DNA of 64,000 nt, from contig JBGUBD010000007.1 of NCBI GenBank assembly GCA_041821185.1, positions 62,001 to 126,000 on the forward strand, in the 5' to 3' direction. The position numbers and the translations under genes are program-made. Below the pieces are notes generated by a model. It searched no databases. It had not been told where the DNA came from and saw nothing but the letters and a program-made list of their open reading frames with translations. Each line of letters starts with the position of its first letter. Position 1 is the stretch's first letter. This document shows, one piece after another, positions 17,535 to 26,936 of the stretch. Source of the DNA: Phycisphaerales bacterium AB-hyl4. GTDB lineage: Bacteria > Planctomycetota > Phycisphaerae > Phycisphaerales > Phycisphaeraceae.

Positions 17535-18173
17535 TCAGACATTTGAGGTTTCGGTGGCGCCTTCCAGTTGTACTGCCATGCGGACGAGTTCGGCGAGTGA
17601 GCCGGCTTCCATTTTTTCCATGACATGAGCGCGGTGGACTTCGACGGTCTTGGGGCTGAGGTCCAGCGAAGCGGCGACTTGTTTGTTGAGTCGACCTTGA
17701 ACGACCATCTCCATGACCTGGCGTTCGCGCGCGGTCAGCCGGGCGATTCGACGTTTGAGCAACTGTTTGCTTGCGGATTCGAGTCGACGTTTTTCATCGT
17801 GTTTCAAGGCATGCTGGATGCGGTCGAGCAGTTTTCGATCGCTGAAGGGTTTTTCAATGAAGTCGACGGCACCGGCTTTCATGGCGCGGACAGCGAGGGG
17901 CACGTCGCCGTGGCCGGTGATCACGACGAAGGGAAGGCGGACGCCCATTTCGCGAAGGCGGTCTTGAAGATCGAGCCCGCTCATGCCGGGTAGTCGAATG
18001 TCTGCGACGATGCAGCCGAAGGGCAGGCGGTCCATTTCGTCGAGCCGTTCGAGCAGGTGGTCCGCCCGGTCGAAGGCCTCAACACGCACGCCCGCGGACT
18101 CGACCAGCCATGCGAGTGAATCACGCACAGCTTTGTCATCGTCGACTATGAAAACGGTCGTTTGCTTTGTCAT
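17535..18173 (-). CDS. FixJ/NarL-type response regulator
   Basis: 212 residues. Receiver domain ~5-120: DDD acid pocket (FIVDDDKAV), phosphoacceptor Asp in CIVADIRLPGMSG, Thr in VITGHGD, Lys in FIEKPF. LuxR-type HTH ~140-205: RLTARERQVMEMVVQG, then LSPKTVEVHRAHVMEKM. The FIEKPFSD linker and LTARERQV style place it in the FixJ/TtrR/NodW group of transcription activators. No histidine kinase gene is adjacent, so it is an orphan regulator here. Confidence 0.93.
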   Translation of the reverse strand: MTKQTTVFIVDDDKAVRDSLAWLVESAGVRVEAFDRADHLLERLDEMDRLPFGCIVADIRLPGMSGLDLQDRLREMGVRLPFVVITGHGDVPLAVRAMKAGAVDFIEKPFSDRKLLDRIQHALKHDEKRRLESASKQLLKRRIARLTARERQVMEMVVQGRLNKQVAASLDLSPKTVEVHRAHVMEKMEAGSLAELVRMAVQLEGATETSNV

Positions 18174-18511
18174 GGCACGATTGCTCCTCGCGTTGCCGAA
18201 CAGCAGGGCAGAGGGGGCAAACGGTGGATTTTTCGTGTCGCGTTCCCGATGGATACGACATTTTTCGGCGATCGCCGAATTGTGAAAGAGAGGGTGCCCC
18301 CACCCTGTTACCTCCAGTGTAAATCAGCGAAGCCCATATACCAATAACGTTTTGGGTCAATTGATCATTTTCCCGCACCGCATCAGCCAAACTACCAGAT
18401 ACGCACCGGTCATTGGCTGAGGTGCACTGGTTCTTCTGGCGTTGCATGGTCCTCCGAATGCAGGGCGCTAGAATCGCGAGATTCTGTTGCTGTGAGCGGG
18501 AGGTTTGGACG
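18174..18511. other. Intergenic region between divergent genes
   Basis: Divergent promoter region of the response regulator (minus) and radical SAM gene (plus). No clear promoter boxes or hairpins; the base composition is less GC-rich than the neighbours around 18240-18420. The GCGGGAGGTT ribosome site at 18496-18505 supports the downstream start at 18512. Confidence 0.4.
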
Positions 18512-20128
18512 ATGCTGTTACCGCGCGTTGAAGGGACGCCGGCCGGCCAGTGGTTCACGCCACGGTCGGCTCGGCGGGTGCTATGTGTGTTTCCGCGTTA
18601 CGCCGATTCGTTTGGTACGTTTCAGCATGCATACCCGTTGTTGAACGTTCGGGCGTTCATGCCGCCGCAGGGGCTGCTGCTGATCGCGGCGTATTTGCCG
18701 CGGCAGTGGGAAGTACGCTTCGTCGATGAGAACGCACGGTCGGCGGACGATCACGATTATGCTTGGGCCGATGTCATTTTTATTTCCGGCATGCACGTGC
18801 AGCGGCAGCGCATCGAGCAGATCAACCGTGAAGCGCACCGCCACGGCAAGCTCACCGTGCTCGGTGGGCCGAGCGTGTCCGCCTGTCCGGACCACTATCG
18901 TGATATTGATCTGGTGCACCTCGGGGAACTCGGCGATGCGACCGACGCGATTGTTCAACACATTGATCGCAGCGTCGAGCGGCCGGGTAAGCAGCTGGTC
19001 TTTCGGACGACCGACCGGTTGCCTATGGATGAATTTCCGATCCCCGCGTATCACCTGCTCGACTTGCGGCAATACTTCCTCGGCAGCGTGCAGTTTTCTT
19101 CCGGTTGTCCGTTCATGTGCGAGTTCTGCGACATCCCCGCGCTGTACGGCCGAAGCCCACGGTTGAAATCGCCCGAGCGCGTCTGCGAAGAGCTTGATGC
19201 GATGCGGGCCGCCGGCCTGCGCGGCGCGGTCTATTTTGTGGACGACAACTTCGTGGCCAATCCGCACGCGGTGCGCGATCTGCTGCCGAAGCTGATCGAC
19301 TGGCAACAACGCCACGGCTATCCGTATCGACTCAACTGCGAAGCGACGCTGAACCTTGCGAAGATGCCCGATACGTTGGCGATGATGCGCGAGGCGAATT
19401 TCACCACGGTGTTCTGTGGTATTGAAACGCCTGAGCCTGAGGCGCTCGAAGCGATGCGCAAGACACAGAACACACGGCAGCCGATTCTCGATGCAGTGCG
19501 AACGTTGAATGAGCATGGCCTGGAGGTGGTGTCGGGCATCATTTTGGGACTGGACACGGACACGCCCGACACGGCGGACCGGGTGCTTGAGTTTGTCGAG
19601 CGGTCGCAAATTCCGCTGCTGACGATCAACCTGCTTTACGCGTTGCCCAAGACGCCGTTGTACGACCGGCTGGTGGCGGAAGGGCGGGTGATCGATGAGC
19701 CCGGCCGAGCGACGAACGTGGTGTTCAAGTTGCCTTATGAGCAGGTGCTGGGAAGTTGGCGTCGGTGTATTGACGAGGCGTACGAGCCAACGAAGTTGCT
19801 TGCGCGGTTTGCATGGCAGGCGGAGCATACGTTCAGGCATCGGCTGCACCCGAAGCGGAAGGTGACGGCGGGGGAGATGGCGCATGGTCTGGGTGTGGTT
19901 CGACGGGTCGTGTGGCAGGTGGGGTGGAAGAGCTCGTATCGGCGTGCGTTCTGGCGGGTGGCGTGGCCGCTGCTGAAGCAGGGGCGGGTGGAGGATGTGA
20001 TTCACATGGCCGTGGTGAGCCATCACCTGATCCGCTTTGCGCAGGACACGCGTCGCGGCTTGGGGGAGGCAAGCTTTTATTCGGAGCATAGGGATGAGGC
20101 GGTGGCGACGGCGGCGCTTCGCGGGTGA
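18512..20128 (+). CDS. B12-binding radical SAM protein, hopanoid C-2 methylase (HpnP)-like
   Basis: 538 residues from the ATG at 18512 (GGGAGG upstream). N-terminal cobalamin-binding Rossmann part (RVLCVFPRYADSFGTFQHAY, LGELGDATDAIVQH), then the radical SAM core with the cluster motif CPFMCEFCDI (CxxxCxxC) and DDNFVANP, ETPEPEALEAM, VSGIILGLDTDTPD, LLYALPKTPLYDRL; the C-terminal ~130 residues fit DUF4070. This domain set is that of HpnP, which methylates hopanoids at C-2, and of several uncharacterised relatives. The strong match is to the family; substrate is not shown, and no squalene-hopene cyclase is in the window. plsY follows after 26 bases. Confidence 0.85.
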   Translation: MLLPRVEGTPAGQWFTPRSARRVLCVFPRYADSFGTFQHAYPLLNVRAFMPPQGLLLIAAYLPRQWEVRFVDENARSADDHDYAWADVIFISGMHVQRQRIEQINREAHRHGKLTVLGGPSVSACPDHYRDIDLVHLGELGDATDAIVQHIDRSVERPGKQLVFRTTDRLPMDEFPIPAYHLLDLRQYFLGSVQFSSGCPFMCEFCDIPALYGRSPRLKSPERVCEELDAMRAAGLRGAVYFVDDNFVANPHAVRDLLPKLIDWQQRHGYPYRLNCEATLNLAKMPDTLAMMREANFTTVFCGIETPEPEALEAMRKTQNTRQPILDAVRTLNEHGLEVVSGIILGLDTDTPDTADRVLEFVERSQIPLLTINLLYALPKTPLYDRLVAEGRVIDEPGRATNVVFKLPYEQVLGSWRRCIDEAYEPTKLLARFAWQAEHTFRHRLHPKRKVTAGEMAHGLGVVRRVVWQVGWKSSYRRAFWRVAWPLLKQGRVEDVIHMAVVSHHLIRFAQDTRRGLGEASFYSEHRDEAVATAALRG

Positions 20129-20154
20129 GGTGATCGCTGGCTACGATACGCGGC

Positions 20155-20838
20155 ATGGACGAGACTGTGATCTGGGCAATCTGGTTGGCGGTGGCGTACC
20201 TGGCGGGCGCGGTACCGTTTGGCATTTTCATCGCGCGATGCCAGGGGGTGGACCTGCGTGCGGTTGGCAGCGGCAATGTCGGGGCGACCAACGTCGGTCG
20301 AGCGCTGGGTAAGAAGTGGGGGTTGATCTGCTTTGCGCTGGACGTGACGAAAGGGCTCGCCCCGGTGGTGGGCTATGGCATTGCCAGCGGGCAGATCGCG
20401 GGCACGCCGGATGAGGCGGCGGCCGGCGCGGCGCTGGCGGCGGTGATGTGGCTGAGCATCGCGGCGGCGACGGTGGTGGGGCATGTGTTCCCAGTGTGGC
20501 TGAGGTTCAAGGGCGGCAAGGGGGTGGCGACCGGGCTGGGGGCGCTGCTGGGGGTGTGGCCGATGTTGACCGTGCCGGCGGCGGCGGCGGTGGTGCTGTG
20601 GCTGGTGGTGGTGAAGCAGACGGGTTACGTGAGCCTGGCGAGCATGGTGGCGGCGGGCTTGCTGCCGGTGTTGGCGGCGGGTAGCGGGGTGGTGCTCGCG
20701 CGGCCGACGGGGGAGGTGGCGGTGTACGTGGCGGTGACGGCGGCGCTAGCTGGGCTGGTGGTGTTGCGGCATCGCTCGAATATCAGCCGACTGCGCGAGG
20801 GCACGGAGGATAAGGTGGGTTGGGCAAAGCGCGGGTGA
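20155..20838 (+). CDS. plsY: Glycerol-3-phosphate acyltransferase
   Basis: 227 residues with about five membrane helices. PlsY motifs: VPFGIFIARC near residue 21, VGSGNVGATNVGRALG (conserved SGN.GATN), DVTKG, and RFKGGKGVATGLG. The enzyme acylates glycerol-3-phosphate using acyl-phosphate from PlsX, the first step of phospholipid synthesis at the inner membrane. plsX is not adjacent. Codon usage is extremely GC-rich. It closely follows the radical SAM gene and is probably cotranscribed. Confidence 0.95.
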   Translation: MDETVIWAIWLAVAYLAGAVPFGIFIARCQGVDLRAVGSGNVGATNVGRALGKKWGLICFALDVTKGLAPVVGYGIASGQIAGTPDEAAAGAALAAVMWLSIAAATVVGHVFPVWLRFKGGKGVATGLGALLGVWPMLTVPAAAAVVLWLVVVKQTGYVSLASMVAAGLLPVLAAGSGVVLARPTGEVAVYVAVTAALAGLVVLRHRSNISRLREGTEDKVGWAKRG

Positions 20839-20935
20839 GCGTTGCGATCCGCCAGGCGATCGGCGGGGCGAGGCGACAGTTCATAGATCTATGATTGCGT
20901 GCAAGGTCAAAATGAGCATGTCGACGGCCGTGACG

Positions 20936-21274
20936 TCAGGTTTCTTCAAAGTAGCTGGCGACGAGGATGAGCAGCCAGGCAACGACGAGCACGGCGAAGA
21001 TGCTGAAGCCGGTCGGGCCGGCGATGTTGGCGGCGAGCATGAGGACGAGGATGGCGAGGAGCATGAGCCCGCCGACGACGGCGATGGTGGTGGTGCGCAG
21101 GTGTTTGTCGAGCCAGAGGCGGGTTCGGTCGGTGGGTGTGATGGGTTCGCCGACGCCTTCGTGAGTGGCGTGGTCAAAGTATTGCCCGCATTCGGGACAT
21201 TGGCCACGGAGGCCGAGGCCCGTGAGTTCGTAGCCGCAGTTGCTGCATGTGTCGGTTGCTTCCAAGTCCAACAT
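20936..21274 (-). CDS. Zinc-ribbon protein with two membrane helices
   Basis: 112 residues. N-terminal zinc ribbon CSNCGYELTGL ... CPECGQYF (CxxC-x15-CxxC), then two hydrophobic helices (~62-83 and ~88-108: TTIAVVGGLMLLAILVLMLA and ISIFAVLVVAWLLILVASYF-like). Planctomycetes carry many such ribbon-plus-helix proteins; none that I know of has a defined role. It is divergent from the XylR-type regulator. Confidence 0.8.
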   Translation of the reverse strand: MLDLEATDTCSNCGYELTGLGLRGQCPECGQYFDHATHEGVGEPITPTDRTRLWLDKHLRTTTIAVVGGLMLLAILVLMLAANIAGPTGFSIFAVLVVAWLLILVASYFEET

Positions 21275-21594
21275 GATAACTTGTATTTAAGTAGATATTC
21301 GGCCGTGGCGCTTTCAACCACGCCCGATCGCCCTCGTTGCGACCGCGCGTGGAGCGGACTATGCTGCACGATTGTTCGGTGCGGTTTATGCCTCCACCTC
21401 TCGCTACTCTATATAAAGGCCGGAGGCGTGAAATATTCATTCTGCGTGGACGGCGCGGTGTTCCCCACGCTCCGAGGTAAGCCGTCATGCCTGGTGCATC
21501 CCAGCACGGTTTCGGTTGACTTCCTGGATACAAGCGTCAACTTGAATCCGCTCGGAACACGTCTCAAGCACGGTTTAATCAGGGTTTCACGTTA
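21275..21594. other. Divergent intergenic region upstream of the XylR-type regulator
   Basis: About 320 bases. A TATATAAAG stretch at ~21411 could contain a -10 element. No copy of the operator-like repeat described below was found here. A plus-strand open frame continues through it without a ribosome site or homology. Confidence 0.4.
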
Positions 21595-22800
21595 ATGAGC
21601 GGGCCCAATCCAGCACGACTGACCGGACGTCACAATCGGGTGATGGTGCTGGCGCCGATCAATGCGAGTTACGCCCGGGGAATGTTCCGGGGGGTGAGCC
21701 GTTTTGCCAACGGGTCGGGACGGTGGACGCTTTCGCTCCAGAATGAGTTCGATCCCCGGTCGGCTCATCCTGGTGAACTGTTCGATTCGGAGCCGGTGGA
21801 CGGGTTAATCACATTGACGCTTTCTCCCGATTGGCTGAAGCAGGTCACAGAACGCAGAATTCCGGTGGTCGGGGTGAGCGAGAAGCTTGAGGAGCACTCG
21901 ATTCCGTGTGTCCTTGCTGACAACGAGGCAATTGCGCAGATCGCCCTTGAGCATTTTCAGGAGCGTGGCTACGCACATCTGGGATACAGTGGCGGACGGC
22001 ATCGGGACAGAGATCAGCGCGGCGTGTGCTTTCAAAGAGCCGCCGAGGCCGTGGGCCTGAGTGTTCATTGTTATGACCGTACGATCTGGGAGTCGCCGGG
22101 CGAGGATCGCACGGCGGTTTCGCGCGCGGGGCGTGCTCGTTGGCTTGAGAGTCTGCCGCATCCGATCGGGATTTTGTGCTGGAGTGATCTGGCGGCGCGT
22201 ACGCTGGCTGAGGCATGCGCCTCCTCCGACCTTCGCATGCCGGAAGATGTGGCGATTCTCGGCGTGGATAACGACGTGTTGATTTGCGAGATGACTCGGC
22301 CGTCGCTGTCGAGCATCGAACTATCGACCGAGCGTATCGGCTTCGAGTCGGCCCGGCTGCTGGACTCTTTGATGGGTGGCGAGTGGTCGCCGCACGCTGC
22401 GCCTGACAAGCCGATCCCGCGCATCCTCCCCGCGGGGGTGGTCGCGCGTGCATCGACGGACCACTTTGCTGTCAGTGATCCCGACATCGTCCGGGCCGTG
22501 CGTTACATCCGCGAATATTCGGTGGATGGAATCGGTGTCGAAGCCGTCGCCGAGCACGCAGGGCTGTCCCGCCGAAGCCTTGAGCGCCACTTCAAACGGC
22601 ACTTAGGCTGCACGCCGCTTCAGGTGATCAGCCGAGTTCGCCTCGAGCGCATCTGCCGGTTGCTTTCGGATTCCGACGTCCCCTTGGCCCGCATCGCCGA
22701 GGCGGGAGGCTTCCAGAGCGTCCGTCATCTGCATCGTTTTTTCCGCCAGCAGACGGGCAGTACGCCCACCAGTTACCGACGTCTTCATCGTTTCGAGTAG
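21595..22800 (+). CDS. XylR-type transcriptional regulator (PBP-like sensor + AraC HTH)
   Basis: 401 residues. Residues ~15-290 form a LacI/periplasmic-binding-protein-like sensor (RVMVLAPINASYARGMFRGV, PVDGLITLTL, VLADNEAIAQIALEHFQERG, VAILGVDNDVLICEM); residues ~300-400 are an AraC family DNA-binding domain with two helix-turn-helices (VEAVAEHAGLSRRSLERHFK and LARIAEAGGFQSVRHLHRFF). This is the architecture of XylR, which binds its sugar directly and activates by binding tandem direct half-sites. It heads the sugar island, so I infer that it controls the transporter and enzymes from 22894 to 36398, through the 21-bp repeats at 27264, 29480 and 36580. Confidence 0.92.
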   Translation: MSGPNPARLTGRHNRVMVLAPINASYARGMFRGVSRFANGSGRWTLSLQNEFDPRSAHPGELFDSEPVDGLITLTLSPDWLKQVTERRIPVVGVSEKLEEHSIPCVLADNEAIAQIALEHFQERGYAHLGYSGGRHRDRDQRGVCFQRAAEAVGLSVHCYDRTIWESPGEDRTAVSRAGRARWLESLPHPIGILCWSDLAARTLAEACASSDLRMPEDVAILGVDNDVLICEMTRPSLSSIELSTERIGFESARLLDSLMGGEWSPHAAPDKPIPRILPAGVVARASTDHFAVSDPDIVRAVRYIREYSVDGIGVEAVAEHAGLSRRSLERHFKRHLGCTPLQVISRVRLERICRLLSDSDVPLARIAEAGGFQSVRHLHRFFRQQTGSTPTSYRRLHRFE

Positions 22801-22893
22801 GCGAAAGATGCTTGGCGCACGCATTGCCGATGGCTATCATCGGCCGGCCCCCAGTAGACGCAGTCAATTCCATCATCGTCAATATCGATCGAT

Positions 22894-23985
22894 ATGAGCC
22901 AAACCGCTTCCCCAATTCCGTCGGCTGCAACACCCGAACTTTCGCAACGGCTGCTTGAGGTGGACAACCTGGGCGTGTCGATTCACAGCGATGAGGGCGT
23001 CTTTCGCCCGCTTAACGGTGTGAGTTTCACCATCGACCGCGGACAGGCCATCGGCATCGTTGGCGAAAGTGGCTGCGGCAAGACCATGACCGCCAACGCT
23101 CTGTTGCGCATCCTGCCCCGTTCGGCCGAGATCACCTCCGGCAAGGCGACGCTTCGGCGTCACCATGCACCAGAGGCAGGCCTTGATCTCCTGCAACTGC
23201 CGGCCGACGGCAGGGAAATGCGTGCCATCCGCGGCCGCGACATCGCCCTGATCTTCCAGGAGCCGATGAGCGCCTTCAGCCCCGTGCACACGATCAGCAA
23301 TCAGATCGGCGAGGCGATCCGCCTGCACGAGAATCTCGGCCGGCGTGCCACGCGCGACCGCGTGGTGGAGTTGCTCGACCTGGTGGGCATCCCCCAGCCG
23401 GAACGTCGGGCCGACGATTATCCCTTTCAGTTCTCCGGTGGCATGCTGCAGCGGGCCATGATTGCCTTGGCGCTCTCGGCTAATCCATCGCTGCTGATCG
23501 CCGACGAGCCGACCACCGCTCTCGATGTCACGGTGCAGGCCCAGGTGTTGCAGCTGATCAAACGCCTTCAACGCGAGATGAACATCTCGCTGATGCTTAT
23601 CACACACGACCTCGGCGTTGTTGCGCACATGGTCGATTACGTCTATGTGATGTATCTCGGCCAGGTGGTTGAGGAAGGCCCGGTCGACGCGATCTTCGAT
23701 CAACCGCATCATCCCTACACCAAGGCGCTGCTCAAGTCGATCCCGTCGCTGACGGAACAGCAGCAGGTGCTCACGCCGATTCGTGGCACCGTGCCGGACA
23801 GCCGCCATCCGCCCAAAGGCTGCCCGTTTCATGACCGTTGCGAGGAAGTGGTAGGCGAGGTGTGCAGCCAGCAAATGCCAGCACACTACGACGTGGGGTC
23901 GAAGCACCGTGCGCGTTGCTTCAAGTATACGCCGGTCCAAGTATCCGCCGCCGCCGGGCGAGCCAATGGGGATGCCGATGAGTGA
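22894..23985 (+). CDS. ABC transporter ATP-binding protein, OppD/DppD type
   Basis: 363 residues, complete nucleotide-binding domain: Walker A GESGCGKT, Q-loop IFQEPMSAFSP, signature FSGGMLQRAM, Walker B LLIADEPTTALD, H-loop LITHDLGVV. The C-terminal oligopeptide-transporter extension is present (HHPYTKALLKSIPSL; CPFHDRCEEV with Cys residues for the Fe-S or metal site of Opp ATPases). It pairs with the next gene to energise uptake through the permeases at 34273 and 35268, 8 kb downstream. Stop and next start overlap. Confidence 0.95.
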   Translation: MSQTASPIPSAATPELSQRLLEVDNLGVSIHSDEGVFRPLNGVSFTIDRGQAIGIVGESGCGKTMTANALLRILPRSAEITSGKATLRRHHAPEAGLDLLQLPADGREMRAIRGRDIALIFQEPMSAFSPVHTISNQIGEAIRLHENLGRRATRDRVVELLDLVGIPQPERRADDYPFQFSGGMLQRAMIALALSANPSLLIADEPTTALDVTVQAQVLQLIKRLQREMNISLMLITHDLGVVAHMVDYVYVMYLGQVVEEGPVDAIFDQPHHPYTKALLKSIPSLTEQQQVLTPIRGTVPDSRHPPKGCPFHDRCEEVVGEVCSQQMPAHYDVGSKHRARCFKYTPVQVSAAAGRANGDADE

Positions 23986-25048
23986 GATGGCCAAAGATCT
24001 GATCCTGCAGGTGAAGCATCTGCGTAAGGCGTTTCCCATCCGGCGCGGGTTGCTGCGTCGTGAAGTCGATGCGTTCACCGCGGTGGACGATGTGAGCTTC
24101 ACGATCCGGCGCGGCACGACCCTCGGGCTGGTGGGTGAAAGCGGCTGTGGGAAAACGACCACCAGCCGTATGATCCTGCGGGCGATTGACCCGAGTGATG
24201 GCGAGATTCTCTTCCGTCGACCTGCGGGCGACGTTGTTGATATCGCGGCGCTGTCGGCTGACAAACTCAAGCCGTTACGCAGCGAAATCCAGATGATCTT
24301 TCAAAGTCCTTACACCTCGCTCAACCCGCGCATGCCGGTGATGGAGTTGATCGGCGAGCCATTGAAGTCGCACGGCTGGAAGCGTCGGGATCGCGAAGAT
24401 CGCGTGTATGAACTGATGCAACTGGTCGGCCTCGATCCGCGCCACGCCCAGCGATTTCCGCATGCCTTCTCCGGCGGCCAGCGCCAGCGCATCGGCATCG
24501 CCCGCGCACTGGCGCTCGAGCCGTCTCTCATCGTCGCTGACGAACCTGTTTCCGCGCTCGACGTGTCGGTTCAGGCACAGGTGCTCAACCTGCTCAAAGA
24601 ACTGCGCGAACGGCTGGGGCTTACGTTCCTCTTCGTCTCGCATGATTTGAGCGTCGTTCGCTACCTCTGCGACGAGGTGGCGGTGATGTACAAGGGGCGC
24701 ATCGTCGAATGGGCCAATACGCAGGCTCTGTACGAACAGCCGAGGCACCCTTACACCCACACGCTGCTCAAGGCAGCGCCGGCTCCGAACCCGCGCGTGC
24801 CATGGGTGGACCCGGCGGAGGACGCGAAAGCAAACAAGCCGAACGCTCCCTCGGCATCAAGCGATCAGACTGACAACGAAGCGGTCGGCTGTCCCTTCGC
24901 GCCGCGCTGCCCTCACGCCACCGCCCTCTGCCGTGAGAAGCAACCGCTTCTGGAAGATCAACAAGACAACCCTCGCTCCCCCCATTACGCGGCATGCCAT
25001 CACGCTGGCGAACTGACCCTGGCGGGCGTGGCCCACGCGAAGGCATGA
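23978..25048 (+). CDS. ABC transporter ATP-binding protein, OppF/DppF type
   Basis: 356 residues from the ATG at 23978, which overlaps the stop of the OppD-type gene (ATGAGTGA); ATG 23972 is also in frame. Walker A GESGCGKTTTSRM, Q-loop IFQSPYTSLNPRM, signature FSGGQRQRIGIARAL, Walker B LIVADEPVSALD, H-loop FVSHDLSVV, C-terminal HPYTHTLLKAAP and CPFAPRCPHA. The N-terminal FPIRRGLLRREVDAFTAV is typical of OppF. Forms a heterodimer with the OppD-type subunit. Confidence 0.95.
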   Translation: MSEMAKDLILQVKHLRKAFPIRRGLLRREVDAFTAVDDVSFTIRRGTTLGLVGESGCGKTTTSRMILRAIDPSDGEILFRRPAGDVVDIAALSADKLKPLRSEIQMIFQSPYTSLNPRMPVMELIGEPLKSHGWKRRDREDRVYELMQLVGLDPRHAQRFPHAFSGGQRQRIGIARALALEPSLIVADEPVSALDVSVQAQVLNLLKELRERLGLTFLFVSHDLSVVRYLCDEVAVMYKGRIVEWANTQALYEQPRHPYTHTLLKAAPAPNPRVPWVDPAEDAKANKPNAPSASSDQTDNEAVGCPFAPRCPHATALCREKQPLLEDQQDNPRSPHYAACHHAGELTLAGVAHAKA

Positions 25049-25101
25049 GCGACGTCGGCCGACTGAGCGTTTCCGATCGGACGGTCCCGGGGGGGACTTC
25101 G

Positions 25102-25992
25102 ATGATCATTGATACGCATACGCATTTTTACGATCCGTTTCGGCCGCAAGGCGTCCCCTGGCCGACGCGCGATGATCGCGTGCTGTATCGGCGTGTCATG
25201 CCCGAAAATTTCCGCACCGCCGCAGCACCAAGCGGCATCGGCGCGACGATTGTGATTGAAGCGAGTCCCTGGGCGGAAGACAATCACTGGCTTCTGGAAC
25301 TGGCGCGGACGGAGCCGTTGATCCTCGGCGTGGTCGGATCGGTCAACCCGGATAATCCAGCGTCTGCTTCGCAGCTTTCGCGTTTGGCTGACGACCGACG
25401 GTTCCGTGGCGTGCGATTGAGTTTGCCCAAGGCGGACCCTGTCGCTGCGCTGGCGACGCCGAGTTATCAGCGCGTGCTGAAACAGTTGGCGGATGCGCGG
25501 TTGACGCTGGATTTGCTTGTAAAGCAACCCGCAGCAGGGCTGTTTGATGAATTGCGCAAGCATCCCGACCTTCGCATCGTGCTGGACCATGTCGCGGTCG
25601 CGCCCGATGCGGATGGGCGTCCCGCCCCGGCCTGGGCGAGGTGGCTTGGTGAGGTCGGCCAACTTCCGAATGTGTACTGCAAGCTTTCCGGGTTTCTCGA
25701 AAGCGCTTCGCAGCGATATGCCTCCGTTCCGACGGATGCCGACTTCTACCGCGAGGTGTTCGACACGATGCTCGGTCGGCTAGGGCCTGCTCGATTGCTT
25801 TACGCGTCCAATTGGCCGGTGATCGACCGGGTTTCATCGTATGACGTGCATGCCCGTATTCTTCTTGCGTGGGCAGACGGGCTGGGCGAAGACACGCGCG
25901 AACGGGTTCTTTGCCGCAACGCCGTGGATGCGTATGGCCCATTGCCGGGGCTTGCAGACGAGGAGCCCGGGGGTCTGATGAGTTCGGCATGA
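25102..25992 (+). CDS. Amidohydrolase family 2 sugar lactonase (COG3618 type)
   Basis: 296 residues from the ATG at 25102 (GGGGGGGA upstream). MIIDTHTHFYDPFRPQGVPW has the HxH metal site and the spacing of the COG3618 TIM-barrel hydrolases, which include L-fuconolactonase and L-rhamnonolactonase. Other blocks: IEASPWAEDNHWLLELA, FRGVRLSLP, LDLLVKQPA, RIVLDHVAVAP with the barrel His, YCKLSGFLES, LLYASNWPV with the final Asp/Asn region. Next to a regulator, a sugar importer and an aldose dehydrogenase, it should hydrolyse the aldonolactone made by the latter. Convergent with the aldo/keto reductase (14 bases apart). Confidence 0.87.
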   Translation: MIIDTHTHFYDPFRPQGVPWPTRDDRVLYRRVMPENFRTAAAPSGIGATIVIEASPWAEDNHWLLELARTEPLILGVVGSVNPDNPASASQLSRLADDRRFRGVRLSLPKADPVAALATPSYQRVLKQLADARLTLDLLVKQPAAGLFDELRKHPDLRIVLDHVAVAPDADGRPAPAWARWLGEVGQLPNVYCKLSGFLESASQRYASVPTDADFYREVFDTMLGRLGPARLLYASNWPVIDRVSSYDVHARILLAWADGLGEDTRERVLCRNAVDAYGPLPGLADEEPGGLMSSA

Positions 25993-26006
25993 TCGGCCGA
26001 GGGCGC

Positions 26007-26936
26007 TCACGCCGAGTCGATGACGGATGACGTCGGAATCTGATCACGGCGGGTGCACCGCTGAATATCGAACGCCTGCTCGAATGCGGTCCATGTGGCT
26101 TCGTCGATTGGCGTGGTGGCGGAGTCGATGCCTTGATCCACCTCGCTTGCCGTCGCCGGGCCGAAGAGCACACAGCCATTGATGGGCAAGCTTAAGCAGA
26201 ACTGAAGTGCAAGGTCGCGGAGATTGACGTTGTGTTGCTGGCACCACTGCCATATGGCATGGGCGCGCGGGTGCTGATGCTGATCGGGTTCAACGCCAGT
26301 CAGCGTGCCCATGCCCTGAGGGCTGCCCAACAGCAGGCCTACGCCGCGCCGCATGGCGTCCGGGATGGTATCGCCCAGTGCGGATTGATTGATTAACGTG
26401 TAGTTACTGAACGTCAGCACCACGTCCATCTGTCCCGTTTCCATGGCCCGCAAGTGGAAGGCGGACGGTCGGCAGCCGATGCCGATGTGACGCGCCAGCC
26501 CCTGTTCCTTCAGCCGAAGCATCGGTTCAAGCGCGTCTGCCAAGGCGGACTCGATCTCGGGCGGGTCGTGGATCAGCAGCAAATCAACGTGGTCTACCCC
26601 CAGAGCCGACAGGCTCTGCTCGAAACCGCGGTTGATGGCTTGAGCGGTGAAGTCCGCCTGCTCGCCGGGGCGCACGCCGACCTTGGTGGAAACGTACACA
26701 CTGTCTCGCGGCAGGTCCGCCAATGCCTGGCCGAGCCACCGTTCCGCCTTGCCGCCTTGATACCTCGGTGCGGTGTCGAAAAAGTTGATGCCCCGCTCAA
26801 AAGCGCGATGCACCGCCTCGACCGCCTCGACCTCGGAGCCGTTGCGCGCCCCGATCCACGCGCTGCCCATCCCCAATGCAGTGGGCCGCATGGACGTTCG
26901 GCCGAGTTGGCGAATTGGCAGCGAGGATTGAATCAC
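26007..26936 (-). CDS. Aldo/keto reductase, D-threo-aldose/L-fucose dehydrogenase type
   Basis: 309 residues with the AKR barrel: RAFERGINFFDTAPRYQGGK (Asp and catalytic Tyr), VYVSTKVGVRPG (catalytic Lys), HVDLLLIHDPP (catalytic His), HIGIGCRPS, and GPATASEVDQGI near the NADP site. The RQLGRTSMRPTALGMGSAW start and LIHDPPE are typical of the D-threo-aldose 1-dehydrogenase subgroup, which oxidises L-fucose and related sugars to lactones. Together with the lactonase this would be the first two steps of a non-phosphorylating 6-deoxysugar pathway. The dehydratase and aldolase of such a route are not in the window. Confidence 0.88.
   Translation of the reverse strand: MIQSSLPIRQLGRTSMRPTALGMGSAWIGARNGSEVEAVEAVHRAFERGINFFDTAPRYQGGKAERWLGQALADLPRDSVYVSTKVGVRPGEQADFTAQAINRGFEQSLSALGVDHVDLLLIHDPPEIESALADALEPMLRLKEQGLARHIGIGCRPSAFHLRAMETGQMDVVLTFSNYTLINQSALGDTIPDAMRRGVGLLLGSPQGMGTLTGVEPDQHQHPRAHAIWQWCQQHNVNLRDLALQFCLSLPINGCVLFGPATASEVDQGIDSATTPIDEATWTAFEQAFDIQRCTRRDQIPTSSVIDSA

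Noticed and set aside
25000..26179. Minus-strand frames over the lactonase gene
   Set aside because: Arg/Pro-rich shadows; the plus-strand frame carries the amidohydrolase metal motifs.
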